In this document: piece by piece, positions 36,857 through 45,204 of the stretch | Layout of the letters: the number at the start of each line of letters is the position of its first letter | Numbering within the stretch: position 1 is the first letter of the stretch | From: Granulosicoccus antarcticus IMCC3135 | Lineage (GTDB): Bacteria > Pseudomonadota > Gammaproteobacteria > Granulosicoccales > Granulosicoccaceae | Direction of reading: 5' to 3' | Assembly (NCBI RefSeq): GCF_002215215.1 | Contig: NZ_CP018632.1 | Span: 4,956,501-5,020,500, forward strand | Length of the DNA: 64,000 bases | Notes under the pieces: model-generated | Databases searched by the model: none | What the model saw: only the letters and a program-made list of their open reading frames with translations | Told to the model about the DNA's origin: nothing | Made by a program: the position numbers and the translations under genes

Positions 36857-37641
36857 GACGCCAGAGTCTCCTCATCATCGAGCCATTCAGCGCCCAGATA
36901 AGCCCGCTTGACGTGCTCGTTCTCCATCACAGTATCGGGCAGACCGTCCACCACCTTGGCACCAAAATCCAGCACCATTACTCGACTGGAGATATCCATG
37001 ACCACGCCCATATCATGTTCAATCATGATCACGGTCATGCCCATTTCTTCGTTGAGATCGACAACGTATCTGGCCATGTCCTCTTTTTCTTCCATGTTCA
37101 TACCGGCCATTGGCTCATCCAGCAGAACCAGCTTCGGCTTCAGAGCGATGGCTCTGGCCAGCTCAACGCGCTTTCTGAGCCCGTAGGACAAGGTGCCTGC
37201 GATGGCGTTGCGAATAGGTTGGATTTCGAGAAAATCGATGATCTCCTCTACATAACGGCGATGCTCAAGCTCCTCCTTTTGCGCACCAAACCAATAGGCC
37301 ATGCCTGTCAGAAAATTGTTTTTCAACAGATGATGTCGACCCACCAGAATGTTATCCAGCACACTCATGTGATCAAACAGCGCCAGATTCTGAAACGTTC
37401 TGCCAATGCCCAGATCAGGACGCGCATTAGGCTTCATACCGGTGATCTCGGTACCTGCAAAACGTATCGATCCCTGGTCCGGTGTATAACGACCGGAGAT
37501 GCAATTGAGCATCGATGTCTTGCCGGCCCCGTTGGGACCGATGATCGAATACAGCTCCGCCTCTTCGACGGAAAACGTCACCTCATCCAGAGCGCGTACG
37601 CCCTTGAAACTCAGTGACACATTCTCCACTTCCAGCAACAT
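36853..37641 (-). CDS. branched-chain-type ABC importer ATPase (LivG-like)
   Basis: Second ATPase of the HAAT importer, about 262 residues from the ATG at 37641 (MLLEVENVSLSFKGV). Walker A IIGPNGAGKTSM, an LSYGLRKRVELARA signature (LSYG rather than LSGG, common in LivG proteins) and Walker B LVLLDEPMAGMN are present. The open frame extends to 37728, but the upstream residues are not conserved. First gene of the importer operon, divergent from the histidine kinase with about 254 bp between the starts. Confidence 0.9.
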   Translation of the reverse strand: MLLEVENVSLSFKGVRALDEVTFSVEEAELYSIIGPNGAGKTSMLNCISGRYTPDQGSIRFAGTEITGMKPNARPDLGIGRTFQNLALFDHMSVLDNILVGRHHLLKNNFLTGMAYWFGAQKEELEHRRYVEEIIDFLEIQPIRNAIAGTLSYGLRKRVELARAIALKPKLVLLDEPMAGMNMEEKEDMARYVVDLNEEMGMTVIMIEHDMGVVMDISSRVMVLDFGAKVVDGLPDTVMENEHVKRAYLGAEWLDDEETLAS

Positions 37642-37781
37642 CGTTAGCCCCACCCAGTCAAAGTCTGCCCGCAGACCAAATGCTCTACAGCCTTGGCCGA
37701 AGAACCTTGAGCTCAAACTAGCAAGCAATCATTTCCGGAGAATTTCAAACTTATTTCGAATTGTTGCAAAGCAACTCTTTG

Positions 37782-37787
37782 TATACT
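37782..37787 (+). promoter_or_regulatory. candidate -10 element for the kinase-regulator pair
   Basis: TATACT at 37782-37787 is a good -10 hexamer; TTGTTG at 37761-37766 is a weak -35 at a short 15-bp spacing. A small GTTGC-AAA-GCAAC inverted repeat lies between them. It is located in the 254-bp divergent gap between the importer operon and the kinase gene. Suggestive only. Confidence 0.3.
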
Positions 37788-37895
37788 CGAACAAGGCCGA
37801 TTTTTCGGATCACCAGAGCACGCGCATGCAATGACGTATGTATTCAATGCTCGTCATGCCTGTGCAAGCAGTCGACCAGGGAGAGACTCAATTCA

Positions 37896-39905
37896 GTGGA
37901 CAGTCCTGCTTACGACGACATCATTGATGATCGAAGCTTTGTCGATCAGGGTCTGAACCTGATCAATCAGGCGCTGTCCATCTTCAACACCGAGATGCGC
38001 CTGATAACCTGCAATCGCCGATTCATAGAGATGTTCGAGCTGCCGGAAAATCTGGTACTCGCCGGTAGCACCTTTGCAGATATCAATATGTACCTGGCCA
38101 GACGTGGCGAATTCGGCCCTGGCGATCCAGCCACCCTGGCAAGTGAGCGGCTCGAACGGGCCAGACTTTTCGAGCCACACTATTTCGAGCGTACTCGGCC
38201 CAATGGACGTCGCATCTCGGTCGAAGGCCACCCACTCAGCGACAAGGGCTGGATTACCATCTACTCGGATATCACTGAGACCTGGCAAAACGAGCAGATG
38301 CTCAAGTCTCGCGATGCCGAACTGTCCGACAAGCTACTGGTCAGAACCGAGCTTCTTTCTGCCACCAATCGCAGTCTGACCTCAGCCAACCGTGCGCTAC
38401 AGGAAACCAAGTCTGCCTTGCAGGCCTCCGAGGATCGCATGCGCTCGATCACCAGCGCAATTCCAGCTCATATCGCCTATATCGATACCCGCTATATCTA
38501 TCGGTTTTCCAATAACCGCTTCAGCGATACGATGAAGATCAAGCGACCCGGCGTGACGGGTCGTACGATGGAGAGCATTTTCCCCGCACAGGTATTCACC
38601 AAACTACGACCCAAGCTTGATGAAGCATTCGGCGGTCAGCGCACCGATGTTGAATACGAGATGATTGATGATGAGGGCAACACACAATTCCTACGCACCA
38701 TTTTCTCTCCCGAGATTGATGAGGAAGGCCTCACTCTGGGCGCTTTTGTGCTGTCGCTGAATGTCTCTGCCGAAAAAGCGGCCACCGAGCTGCAACTACA
38801 AGCCAAACGCATGGAAACAACCGCCCAACTGACCAGTGGTCTGGCGCATGATTTTTCCAATATTCTGACCGTCATTCTGGGTAATCTCGGTCGTCTGGCC
38901 GATCTGTCCAATGACGAGAACAGTCGCCTTGTCAGTTCCACCGAATCAGCGGCTCGTCGTGGCACACGCATCATCGACAATCTGATGGCCTTGCTCTATC
39001 GGCAACATCTGGATGTTCGTGAAACCAATGTCAGCAAGATCATGAGCGACCTGGCAACGCTGTTCAGTGCATCGATGAGCGAATCGATTGTTGTTGATCT
39101 GCAAATTCCAGACAAGGACATCATCGCCATGGTTGATGGCGGTGCCTTGCAAGATGCCATTCTCAATATATTGTTCAACGCACGCGATGCTATCGAGAGC
39201 TGCTCCATCGAAGGCCGCCTGGGTATCACCGCCTCCATTATTGACAGTGCCACCTCCCACTGCCTGCAAGTATCGGTCACAGATTCTGGCGCAGGCTTCA
39301 CCGCAGAGGCACTGAGTTCTGCCATCGAACCATTCTTTACAACCAAACCTCAAGGTAAAGGCAGTGGATTGGGTTTGGCCATGGTTCACGGTTTTCTCGA
39401 AGAATGTAGCGGCAAGCTATTGTTGTCCAATAATGCTGACGCAGGTGCAACCGTCACAATCAACATTCCTCTCTCGCCACTTGAACCCGGCCTTGTTCGC
39501 TCTCAGGAGACAGCCGATGCACTACATCACCAGCGAGTATTGATTGTGGATGATGATGCCGAGCTGCGCGCCCTGATGCGTGACCATGCCACCGAACTGG
39601 GGCTATCGGTTATCGAGGCCGATAGTGCCGAAGAGGCTGGCCTTCTATTGAGCCGAGTAGACGGGATTGATGCGCTGATATCCGATATCATCATGCCTGG
39701 CGATGACAACGGACTTGATCTGGCACGCCAGGCGACAAGTACACGGCCTGCCCTGAAGGTGCTTCTGGTCAGCGGCCTCGCCGTTGACAACTCTCTTTTT
39801 CAATTCGCCAATGCCGAGTTTCCTGTTCTCAGAAAACCTTTCGACAAAAAAACCTTTTCTCGACAGCTCGTCCAGTTGCTGTCCACCAGCGCGAATCCGC
39901 AATGA
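37896..39905 (+). CDS. hybrid PAS histidine kinase with C-terminal receiver
   Basis: Predicted cytoplasmic sensor, about 669 residues; no membrane segment is seen. Order: PAS domain (about 20-125), coiled coil (about 140-190), second PAS (about 195-300), HisKA with His318 in LAHDFSN, HATPase (about 425-540, with GKGSGLGLAMVHGF), and a receiver (about 555-665) with Asp597 in ISDIIMPG. I choose the GTG at 37896 because AGGGAG lies at 37878-37883; the frame is open to 37761. Its stop overlaps the response-regulator start. It probably senses a ligand related to the divergent importer. Confidence 0.87.
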   Translation: MDSPAYDDIIDDRSFVDQGLNLINQALSIFNTEMRLITCNRRFIEMFELPENLVLAGSTFADINMYLARRGEFGPGDPATLASERLERARLFEPHYFERTRPNGRRISVEGHPLSDKGWITIYSDITETWQNEQMLKSRDAELSDKLLVRTELLSATNRSLTSANRALQETKSALQASEDRMRSITSAIPAHIAYIDTRYIYRFSNNRFSDTMKIKRPGVTGRTMESIFPAQVFTKLRPKLDEAFGGQRTDVEYEMIDDEGNTQFLRTIFSPEIDEEGLTLGAFVLSLNVSAEKAATELQLQAKRMETTAQLTSGLAHDFSNILTVILGNLGRLADLSNDENSRLVSSTESAARRGTRIIDNLMALLYRQHLDVRETNVSKIMSDLATLFSASMSESIVVDLQIPDKDIIAMVDGGALQDAILNILFNARDAIESCSIEGRLGITASIIDSATSHCLQVSVTDSGAGFTAEALSSAIEPFFTTKPQGKGSGLGLAMVHGFLEECSGKLLLSNNADAGATVTINIPLSPLEPGLVRSQETADALHHQRVLIVDDDAELRALMRDHATELGLSVIEADSAEEAGLLLSRVDGIDALISDIIMPGDDNGLDLARQATSTRPALKVLLVSGLAVDNSLFQFANAEFPVLRKPFDKKTFSRQLVQLLSTSANPQ

Positions 39906-40627
39906 ATCCCACTACCTCAATTGCTGTCATCGAGGATGATGATGATATCGCCGACATCATCGTCAGCGTACTTGCAGAAGCTGGCTATCAGGTGCGTCGA
40001 TTTGCAACAGCCGCCAGCTTCCATGAAACGCTGAAGACAGACAGACCCACACTGTGCCTGATTGATCTGGGACTACCTGATGAAAATGGACTCGACCTTG
40101 TCAGGCTACTATCCAATACTCACAATATCCCGAACATCATCATATCCGGCAAGCGAGCCTTGACCGACAAGTTGATCGGCCTGGAGCTGGGGGCTGATGA
40201 CTATATAGCCAAACCTTTTGAATCTGCCGAACTGGTGGCCAGGGTTCGTACCGTGCTGCGTAGAGCCGGTAACGAAGGACGCCAGGTCACAGCACCACAT
40301 CAGTCTCTCGCCCGGTTCCAGCAATGGACCATTGATTTCAATTCCTTCCGACTCATCGATGAGCAGAACAATGAAATCAGTCTGAATCGCTCAGAGGTGG
40401 AAATTTTACGCGTATTTCTGAACAGACCGCATCAATTGTTATCTCGCTCACAGATTCTCGAGCATCTGCAGCTGGACGTGGACAGCAACTTCGATCGCTC
40501 CATTGATGTCCGTATTTCACGGCTGCGCAACAAATTGGGAGAGGACCGTCAGAATCCCAAAATCATCAAGACGGTTTACGGCGAAGGCTATCTATTTGCA
40601 GCCGTGGTGACTTGGGTGCAGAGCTGA
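39902..40627 (+). CDS. OmpR-family response regulator
   Basis: DNA-binding regulator of 241 residues. The receiver domain has acidic residues EDDDD at 11-15, the phosphoacceptor Asp55 (CLIDLGLP) and the conserved Lys in DDYIAKPF. The C-terminal winged helix (about 140-235) contains LNRSEVEILRVFLNRP and SIDVRISRLRNKLGED. It overlaps the kinase gene by 4 bp (ATGA). The likely phosphate path is His318 to Asp597 within the kinase, then on to this regulator or directly to it. Confidence 0.92.
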   Translation: MNPTTSIAVIEDDDDIADIIVSVLAEAGYQVRRFATAASFHETLKTDRPTLCLIDLGLPDENGLDLVRLLSNTHNIPNIIISGKRALTDKLIGLELGADDYIAKPFESAELVARVRTVLRRAGNEGRQVTAPHQSLARFQQWTIDFNSFRLIDEQNNEISLNRSEVEILRVFLNRPHQLLSRSQILEHLQLDVDSNFDRSIDVRISRLRNKLGEDRQNPKIIKTVYGEGYLFAAVVTWVQS

Positions 40628-41145
40628 ACATTAAGACTATCCACCTTGCGTAGCACTTCTATAACAGCTCTGTAGTTCAGCTACAAGGATAAATCGGAGT
40701 AACTAACCTGATAGTTCAATTATATTTCGAAATTCACTCAAAATTAGTCATCCTGATGCTTGACGGACGGGAAAATTGTTGAGCTTATGCACAAGCGCGC
40801 CATTATGGGGCAAATCACCTGAGAATTGAAGGCACGAAGCTCTAACGCATTCGTGACTTTTTATATCTACTTGTTTTCATTGAGTTTTCTGTAATTGTTC
40901 AAATTATGTGCAATTTGACAATACCGTTACACGACAACGGTTTCAGCCTGTTTCAACGGGTTCATCCACATACTTATCCACAGATTTTGTGGATAACCCA
41001 TAGAGAGGGGAACTGAACCCTCAGAAGCCAAAAAATCGGAAATAAAACTCCAATTTCGACAGGTTTTATCACTTTATCGGCCCAAATCTGATAGACAAGT
41101 GAATCAAGGTCCTTACATAGCCCGGGCCATGGAGGTACCGTCTGC
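40628..41145. other. non-coding region with third DnaA-box repeat
   Basis: The gap between the convergent response-regulator gene and recR is 518 bp, AT-rich and without a credible gene. Apart from the repeat at 40752-40998 nothing was recognised; a run of A/T-rich sequence follows on the recR side. Confidence 0.75.
40752..40998 (+). repeat. DnaA-box repeat element, copy 3
   Basis: CCTGATGCTTGACG (from 40752) differs from the other copies by one base at the left end. TTATGCACA (40785-40793) is the left box, followed by AAGCGCGCCATT, partly shared with copy 2. TTGTTCAA (40895-40902) is followed by an AATTTGACAA block, an imperfect inverted repeat of TTGTTCAAATT. TTATCCACA (40974-40982) and TGTGGATAA (40988-40996) form the right pair across GATTT. 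Spacings of 189 and 79 bp equal those of copy 2, about 16.7 kb away. Confidence 0.85.
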
Positions 41146-41745
41146 TCAGCTCAGTCTGGTGCGATGCGAGAAGGCAACAGCCAAGGTACCGCCATCTGCG
41201 AACTCCAGCTCACTGCCCACCGGTACACCGCGCGCAATCTGCATGACGGTTACCCCATGCCGAGCGGCAATATCCCCGATGTAGCGTGCCGTCGCCTGCC
41301 CTTCTACAGTGGGATTGGTTGCCAGAGTAATCTCATCAACACCACCGGTCTCCAACCGAGACTCCAGCAGGTCCAGCCCCAGATCCTTGGGGCCGATACC
41401 ATCCAGGGGCGATAAGTGTCCGAGCAGCAGGAAAAACTTTCCTCTGAAATCGGTCGCACGATCAATAGCGAGCACATCGGCAGGGCTTTCCACGATGCAC
41501 AGCTGTGAGCTGACTCTGGCCGGATCAGAACACCATCGACACAATGTGTTTTCAGTGAATATCCGGCACTGCTCACAGTGATGAACACGATCCATCGCGT
41601 CAACCAATGTGGATCCCAGTCGCCGGGCGGCATCACGATCACGTTGCAGCAAGTGCAGCGCCATTCGCTGAGCTGATTTCGGTCCTACTCCCGGCAGACA
41701 TCGCAATGCTTCTACCAGGTCCTCCAGCAAGCCACTACTCGACAC
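41146..41745 (-). CDS. recR: recombination protein RecR
   Basis: RecFOR-pathway protein, 199 residues, with a helix-hairpin-helix (LRCLPGVGPKSAQRMALHL), a zinc finger with four cysteines (CEQCRIFTENTLCRWCSDP, about 57-75) and a Toprim domain. The start is a GTG at 41745 with GGAG 9 bases before it. It follows ybaB by 23 bp in the standard dnaX-ybaB-recR order. Confidence 0.96.
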   Translation of the reverse strand: MSSSGLLEDLVEALRCLPGVGPKSAQRMALHLLQRDRDAARRLGSTLVDAMDRVHHCEQCRIFTENTLCRWCSDPARVSSQLCIVESPADVLAIDRATDFRGKFFLLLGHLSPLDGIGPKDLGLDLLESRLETGGVDEITLATNPTVEGQATARYIGDIAARHGVTVMQIARGVPVGSELEFADGGTLAVAFSHRTRLS

Positions 41746-41768
41746 GTGCTATTGCTCCGCCTGTTTAC

Positions 41769-42098
41769 TTAGAATGGCAGCTTCATGCCCGGCGGCAATT
41801 CCATACCGTTTGTCAGACCACTCAGCTTGTCTTTAGAGGCGACTGCAAGGCGCTGTGAAGCATCGTTAACGGCAGCTGCCACCAGATCTTCCAGCATATC
41901 CTTGTCATCACCAATCAAAGAGTCGTCAATTGAGACCTTTCGCAGCTCATGCTGACCATTCATGGTGACCTTGACCAGACCGCCACCGCTCTGACCTTCG
42001 ATCTCCATATTGGCGATCTCTTCCTGCGCACGCTGCATGTCTTCTTGCATCTTCTGCGCTTGTTTCATCAGGTTGCCTATACCGCCTTTCATATTCAC
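41769..42098 (-). CDS. ybaB: YbaB/EbfC nucleoid-associated protein
   Basis: Small DNA-binding protein of 109 residues, forming dimers with a tweezer-like shape. [20 protein letters not shown], the Gly-rich [15 protein letters not shown] and the C-terminal [20 protein letters not shown] stretch (shown in part) fit the family. It is co-transcribed between dnaX and recR. Confidence 0.95.
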   Translation of the reverse strand: MNMKGGIGNLMKQAQKMQEDMQRAQEEIANMEIEGQSGGGLVKVTMNGQHELRKVSIDDSLIGDDKDMLEDLVAAAVNDASQRLAVASKDKLSGLTNGMELPPGMKLPF

Positions 42099-42216
42099 TG
42101 CCCTCTATATATATCTATGAATCAATAGTTGCCAAGTATGCTGCAAAGACCTTGCACACACAGTCAAGGCCTGTCATTTACTCCAGACCCTACAAACCTG
42201 CCCAAGGAGGGACTGG

Positions 42217-44025
42217 CTAGTCCTCGCCCAGAGGTGCGATGCTGGCCTCATCGACTGCAGCGTCGACACGATCAATGAGCTGACGAACAACCGGATCCTG
42301 GCCAATCGAGTCCCGTGCGGCGCTCATCTGGTCCGCCCGCACCTGCTCATCAATACGAGACGGGGTGCTCAACTGATCATCAACCAGCGATATCTGTAAT
42401 TTCGCAGGCCTGCCGAGCCATTCGCTCAGTGCGGTCTGCACTCGTTCGGAAAACCGGGGAGTATGCAAATGCTCGGACGTCGACTCAAGCCGCAGATTGA
42501 AAGCATCGCCCGCTACGGACACAAGCTCGCAGTTACTGGCCAATTGTTTGGGCATACCGGAAATATCCAGCTCCGCAACAATACTGCGCCAATCCCCTAT
42601 TTTGATATTACTCCGATCCACGCTGGCTGAAGACGCTGGAGCGCGTGCTGTTGGTGTAGGTGCAGCCGGAGCTTGCGCTGCTGGCATCGGCGCTGCGGGA
42701 GGTCGTGCGGTTTGCGCTGGCGGAGTTTGTGCCGCAGGGGCTCGTACTGCAGGCTCCACAGCTGCGGGAGTCGGTTTTGTTGGCACCGTCTCTCCCCGCG
42801 CTGCTGCCAGAGCGGCATCGCGCAGTGCTGCGCCTGCGGACACCGAGCCTCGGGCCGCTGTCGATGCAGGTGCTACAGGCGCGGCTACAGGTGCGAGTGC
42901 GGGTACAGAACCAGGTGCGCTGGGCTGGCCAGGCTCACCCTGTGGCCGGAAGGTGTTCATCCGCAGCAGGGCCATATCAAATGCTTCACGCGGATCCGGA
43001 GCAAAGGGCATGTCACGACGCGCATGGGTACCAATCTGGTAGTACAACTGAATTTCGTCATCAGCCAGCTCAGTGGCAAGCTGCGTCAGGCGTTCAAAAC
43101 CGGCGGTATCTTCAGAGACGCTACCGGGCACCATCTGGAGCAACGCTATGCGATGCAGCAGACTCAGAATCTCTCCCATCAATTCGGAGAAGTCCGGAGC
43201 ATATTCAGCCAACTGTTCGACACGCTCGAACAATTGCGCAACATCACCCCGCCCCAGTGATTCGACCAGACCCAGTAATCGATCCACCGACGCACGACCC
43301 AACATGGTCTCGACGTCCGATTCGCGAACAGCACCCTCGCCAAAAGCTGCTGCCTGCTCTACCAGACTCAGCGAATCACGTACGCTGCCTTCCGAGGCAC
43401 GGGCAATAAGATCAAGCGCCGGGCGCTCATGCTCAATGGATTCTTCATCCAGAATTTTTGACAGATAATCTGCCAGATTACCCGGCGCCATGCGTTTCAG
43501 ATTGAACTGCAGGCAGCGCGAGAGCACGGTGACAGGGACTTTCTGAGGGTCTGTGGTGGCCAGCAGGAACTTCACATGCTCCGGCGGCTCTTCCAGAGTT
43601 TTCAACAAGGCGTTGAAACTGTGGTTGGAAAACATGTGCACCTCATCGATCAGGTACACCTTGTAGCGTCCACTGGCAGGTGCGTAGGGCACGTTCTCCA
43701 GTAGTTCGCGAGTTTCCTCGACCTTGGTCCGGGAGGCGGCATCAACCTCGATCAGATCAAAAAAACGCCCCGCCTCGATATCCCGACAAGCGCTGCATTC
43801 CCCACAGGGGTTTGAACTGACGCCATTGGTCTCGCAGTTGAGACACTTGGCGAAGATACGTGCAATGGTTGTCTTGCCAACGCCGCGCATGCCCGTGAAC
43901 ATATAAGCATGGTGCAAGCGGTTGGTATCCAGCGCATTCACAAGCGCACGCAACACAGGCTCTTGGCCTAGCATGTCGCGAAAGTGTTGCGGCCGCCATT
44001 TGCGCGCAAGAACTTTGTAGCTCAT
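42217..44025 (-). CDS. dnaX: DNA polymerase III subunits tau/gamma
   Basis: Clamp-loader ATPase, 602 residues. Walker A is FTGMRGVGKTTIAR (about 43-56), the four zinc Cys are in CLNCETNG..CGECSACRD, and the sensor/DEVHMFS motif follows. Residues about 365-470 are a long Ala/Pro/Thr linker with repeated PAAQ-like units. The tau C-terminal domain (about 475-600) binds polymerase and helicase. I saw no convincing slippery heptamer for a gamma frameshift. The gene follows ffs on the same strand, as in many gammaproteobacteria. Confidence 0.96.
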   Translation of the reverse strand: MSYKVLARKWRPQHFRDMLGQEPVLRALVNALDTNRLHHAYMFTGMRGVGKTTIARIFAKCLNCETNGVSSNPCGECSACRDIEAGRFFDLIEVDAASRTKVEETRELLENVPYAPASGRYKVYLIDEVHMFSNHSFNALLKTLEEPPEHVKFLLATTDPQKVPVTVLSRCLQFNLKRMAPGNLADYLSKILDEESIEHERPALDLIARASEGSVRDSLSLVEQAAAFGEGAVRESDVETMLGRASVDRLLGLVESLGRGDVAQLFERVEQLAEYAPDFSELMGEILSLLHRIALLQMVPGSVSEDTAGFERLTQLATELADDEIQLYYQIGTHARRDMPFAPDPREAFDMALLRMNTFRPQGEPGQPSAPGSVPALAPVAAPVAPASTAARGSVSAGAALRDAALAAARGETVPTKPTPAAVEPAVRAPAAQTPPAQTARPPAAPMPAAQAPAAPTPTARAPASSASVDRSNIKIGDWRSIVAELDISGMPKQLASNCELVSVAGDAFNLRLESTSEHLHTPRFSERVQTALSEWLGRPAKLQISLVDDQLSTPSRIDEQVRADQMSAARDSIGQDPVVRQLIDRVDAAVDEASIAPLGED

Positions 44026-44084
44026 CGATGTAGCTGTTTGAGGAAGTGGTTCTTGGGGGTGGGCTTATGAAGTCAGCATAAGGC

Positions 44085-44196
44085 GGTATCCCGTACCAGC
44101 CGCATCCCGGCGCCCGAATCCACTGCTGCCGCTGCTCCCTTCCGGGCCTGACGGGGTTAACAGTTTATCGTCGCGAGAGTGCCGATACGGAACACC
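44085..44196 (-). ncRNA. ffs: 4.5S signal recognition particle RNA
   Basis: On the minus strand the universally conserved SRP apical hairpin is visible: GTCAGGCCCGGAAGGGAGCA, followed by GCCGGGATGCGGCTGG as in E. coli 4.5S RNA. The ends pair: GGUGUUCCGUA at the 5' end with UACGGGAUACC at the 3' end, allowing two G-U pairs. That sets the boundaries at about 44196 and 44085, 112 nt in all, close to the usual 114. It binds Ffh for co-translational targeting. It lies just upstream of dnaX. Confidence 0.94.
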
Positions 44197-44207
44197 ATTA
44201 CCCGACC

Positions 44208-44236
44208 ATTCTGGGGCTTTAGAGCTCTTGGTGCAA
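44208..44236 (-). promoter_or_regulatory. candidate sigma-70 promoter of ffs
   Basis: On the minus strand TTGCAC (44231-44236) and CAGAAT (44208-44213) are separated by exactly 17 bp. The distance from the -10 to the deduced 5' end of the SRP RNA is 11 nt, slightly long. The -35 is a good match, the -10 moderate. Confidence 0.4.
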
Positions 44237-44323
44237 CCCTCGGGTGATTGTTTATTGTTATCTGTGCAACCTCAGTGTTCAAGAAGCCAATATGACGATC
44301 CGATATCAGCCAGATTCACCGTC

Positions 44324-44341
44324 TTGTCATAAAGAGTCCAC
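44324..44341 (+). promoter_or_regulatory. candidate Pho box upstream of phoB
   Basis: TTGTCAT-AAAG-AGTCCAC follows the 7-4-7 pattern of the PhoB site CTGTCATAAAGCTGTCAC: the first half and spacer match well, the second half moderately. It lies about 70 bp before the phoB ATG, in line with phoBR autoregulation known in E. coli. It also argues against the in-frame GTG at 44348 as the start. Confidence 0.4.
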
Positions 44342-44410
44342 ACACTCGTGCAAAACCAGATAGCGCGTTACCATTTCATGAATTCGACACTTCCGACGAA
44401 AAACCCTGAC

Positions 44411-45097
44411 ATGCCTGCTCACATTCTGATTGTTGAAGACGAGGCCGCCATTCGTGACATGCTTCGATTTGCATTGGAGCGGCATGGCCATGAGGTTCAC
44501 AGCTCAGGCAGCGTATCCGAGGCGCGCCAGCTCATGGCAGCTCAGAACATGGACCTGGCCATTGTCGACTGGATGTTGCCAGGTGGCAGCGGCCTTGAAT
44601 TTGTCAGGAGCCTGCGCAAGGATCAGCTCCACAGCAATCTGCCTGTCATCATGTTAACCGCACGCACCGAAGAGCATGACATCACGGCAGGACTGGATGC
44701 CGGCGCAGATGACTATGTGACAAAGCCCTTCTCGCCGCGAGAGTTACATTCACGCATCAAGGCGCTGCTGCGCCGCAGCCATGACTTCACGGGCGACACC
44801 GCCCTGGTGCACGGCCCGTTGAGTCTGGACGTTGCGGCGCATCGATTGACCGCCAACGGCGAGGAAGTCGCCCTGGGTCATACCGAATTCAAGCTGTTGT
44901 CTTTTCTGATGAAAAACCCGGACCGGGTCTACAGTCGCACGCAGTTACTGGATCATGTCTGGGGCCCTGGCACCTTTATAGAAGAACGTACTGTTGATGT
45001 CCATATCCTGCGTTTGCGCAAGAGCCTGAAGCCCCATGCGGCAGACTCCATGCTGGACACGGTGCGCGGCGCAGGCTATCGATTCACACATCTGTGA
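44411..45097 (+). CDS. phoB: phosphate regulon response regulator PhoB
   Basis: OmpR-family regulator, 228 residues from the ATG at 44411 (MPAHILIVEDEAAIRDML). The phosphoacceptor is Asp53 in AIVDWMLPGGSG; Lys is in DDYVTKPFSPREL. The C-terminal winged helix includes LGHTEFKLLSFLMKNPDRVYSR and EERTVDVHILRLRKSL. The frame is open to a GTG at 44348, and an ATG at 44378 is another option; the conserved receiver strand favours 44411. The phoR gene follows after about 107 bp. Confidence 0.96.
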   Translation: MPAHILIVEDEAAIRDMLRFALERHGHEVHSSGSVSEARQLMAAQNMDLAIVDWMLPGGSGLEFVRSLRKDQLHSNLPVIMLTARTEEHDITAGLDAGADDYVTKPFSPRELHSRIKALLRRSHDFTGDTALVHGPLSLDVAAHRLTANGEEVALGHTEFKLLSFLMKNPDRVYSRTQLLDHVWGPGTFIEERTVDVHILRLRKSLKPHAADSMLDTVRGAGYRFTHL

Positions 45098-45204
45098 TCG
45101 TCCAGAATGATAAATCCACCTACGTCACCGGCTGCCCTTCGTTCCCATCAATACCCATGAAGCCGGTATTATTGCAATTTATCGTTTTCATCAGGCCGCT
45201 GTAA

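Noticed and set aside
42660-43409. Long plus-strand frames antisense to dnaX
   Set aside because: They mirror the GC-rich Ala/Pro linker of dnaX; overlap with a certain gene explains them.
42217-44025. Programmed frameshift producing a gamma subunit of DnaX
   Set aside because: I could not find a convincing A6-type slippery site with downstream structure.
44348-44410. GTG start for phoB giving 21 extra residues
   Set aside because: The GTG abuts the likely Pho box, and the conserved receiver begins right after the ATG at 44411.
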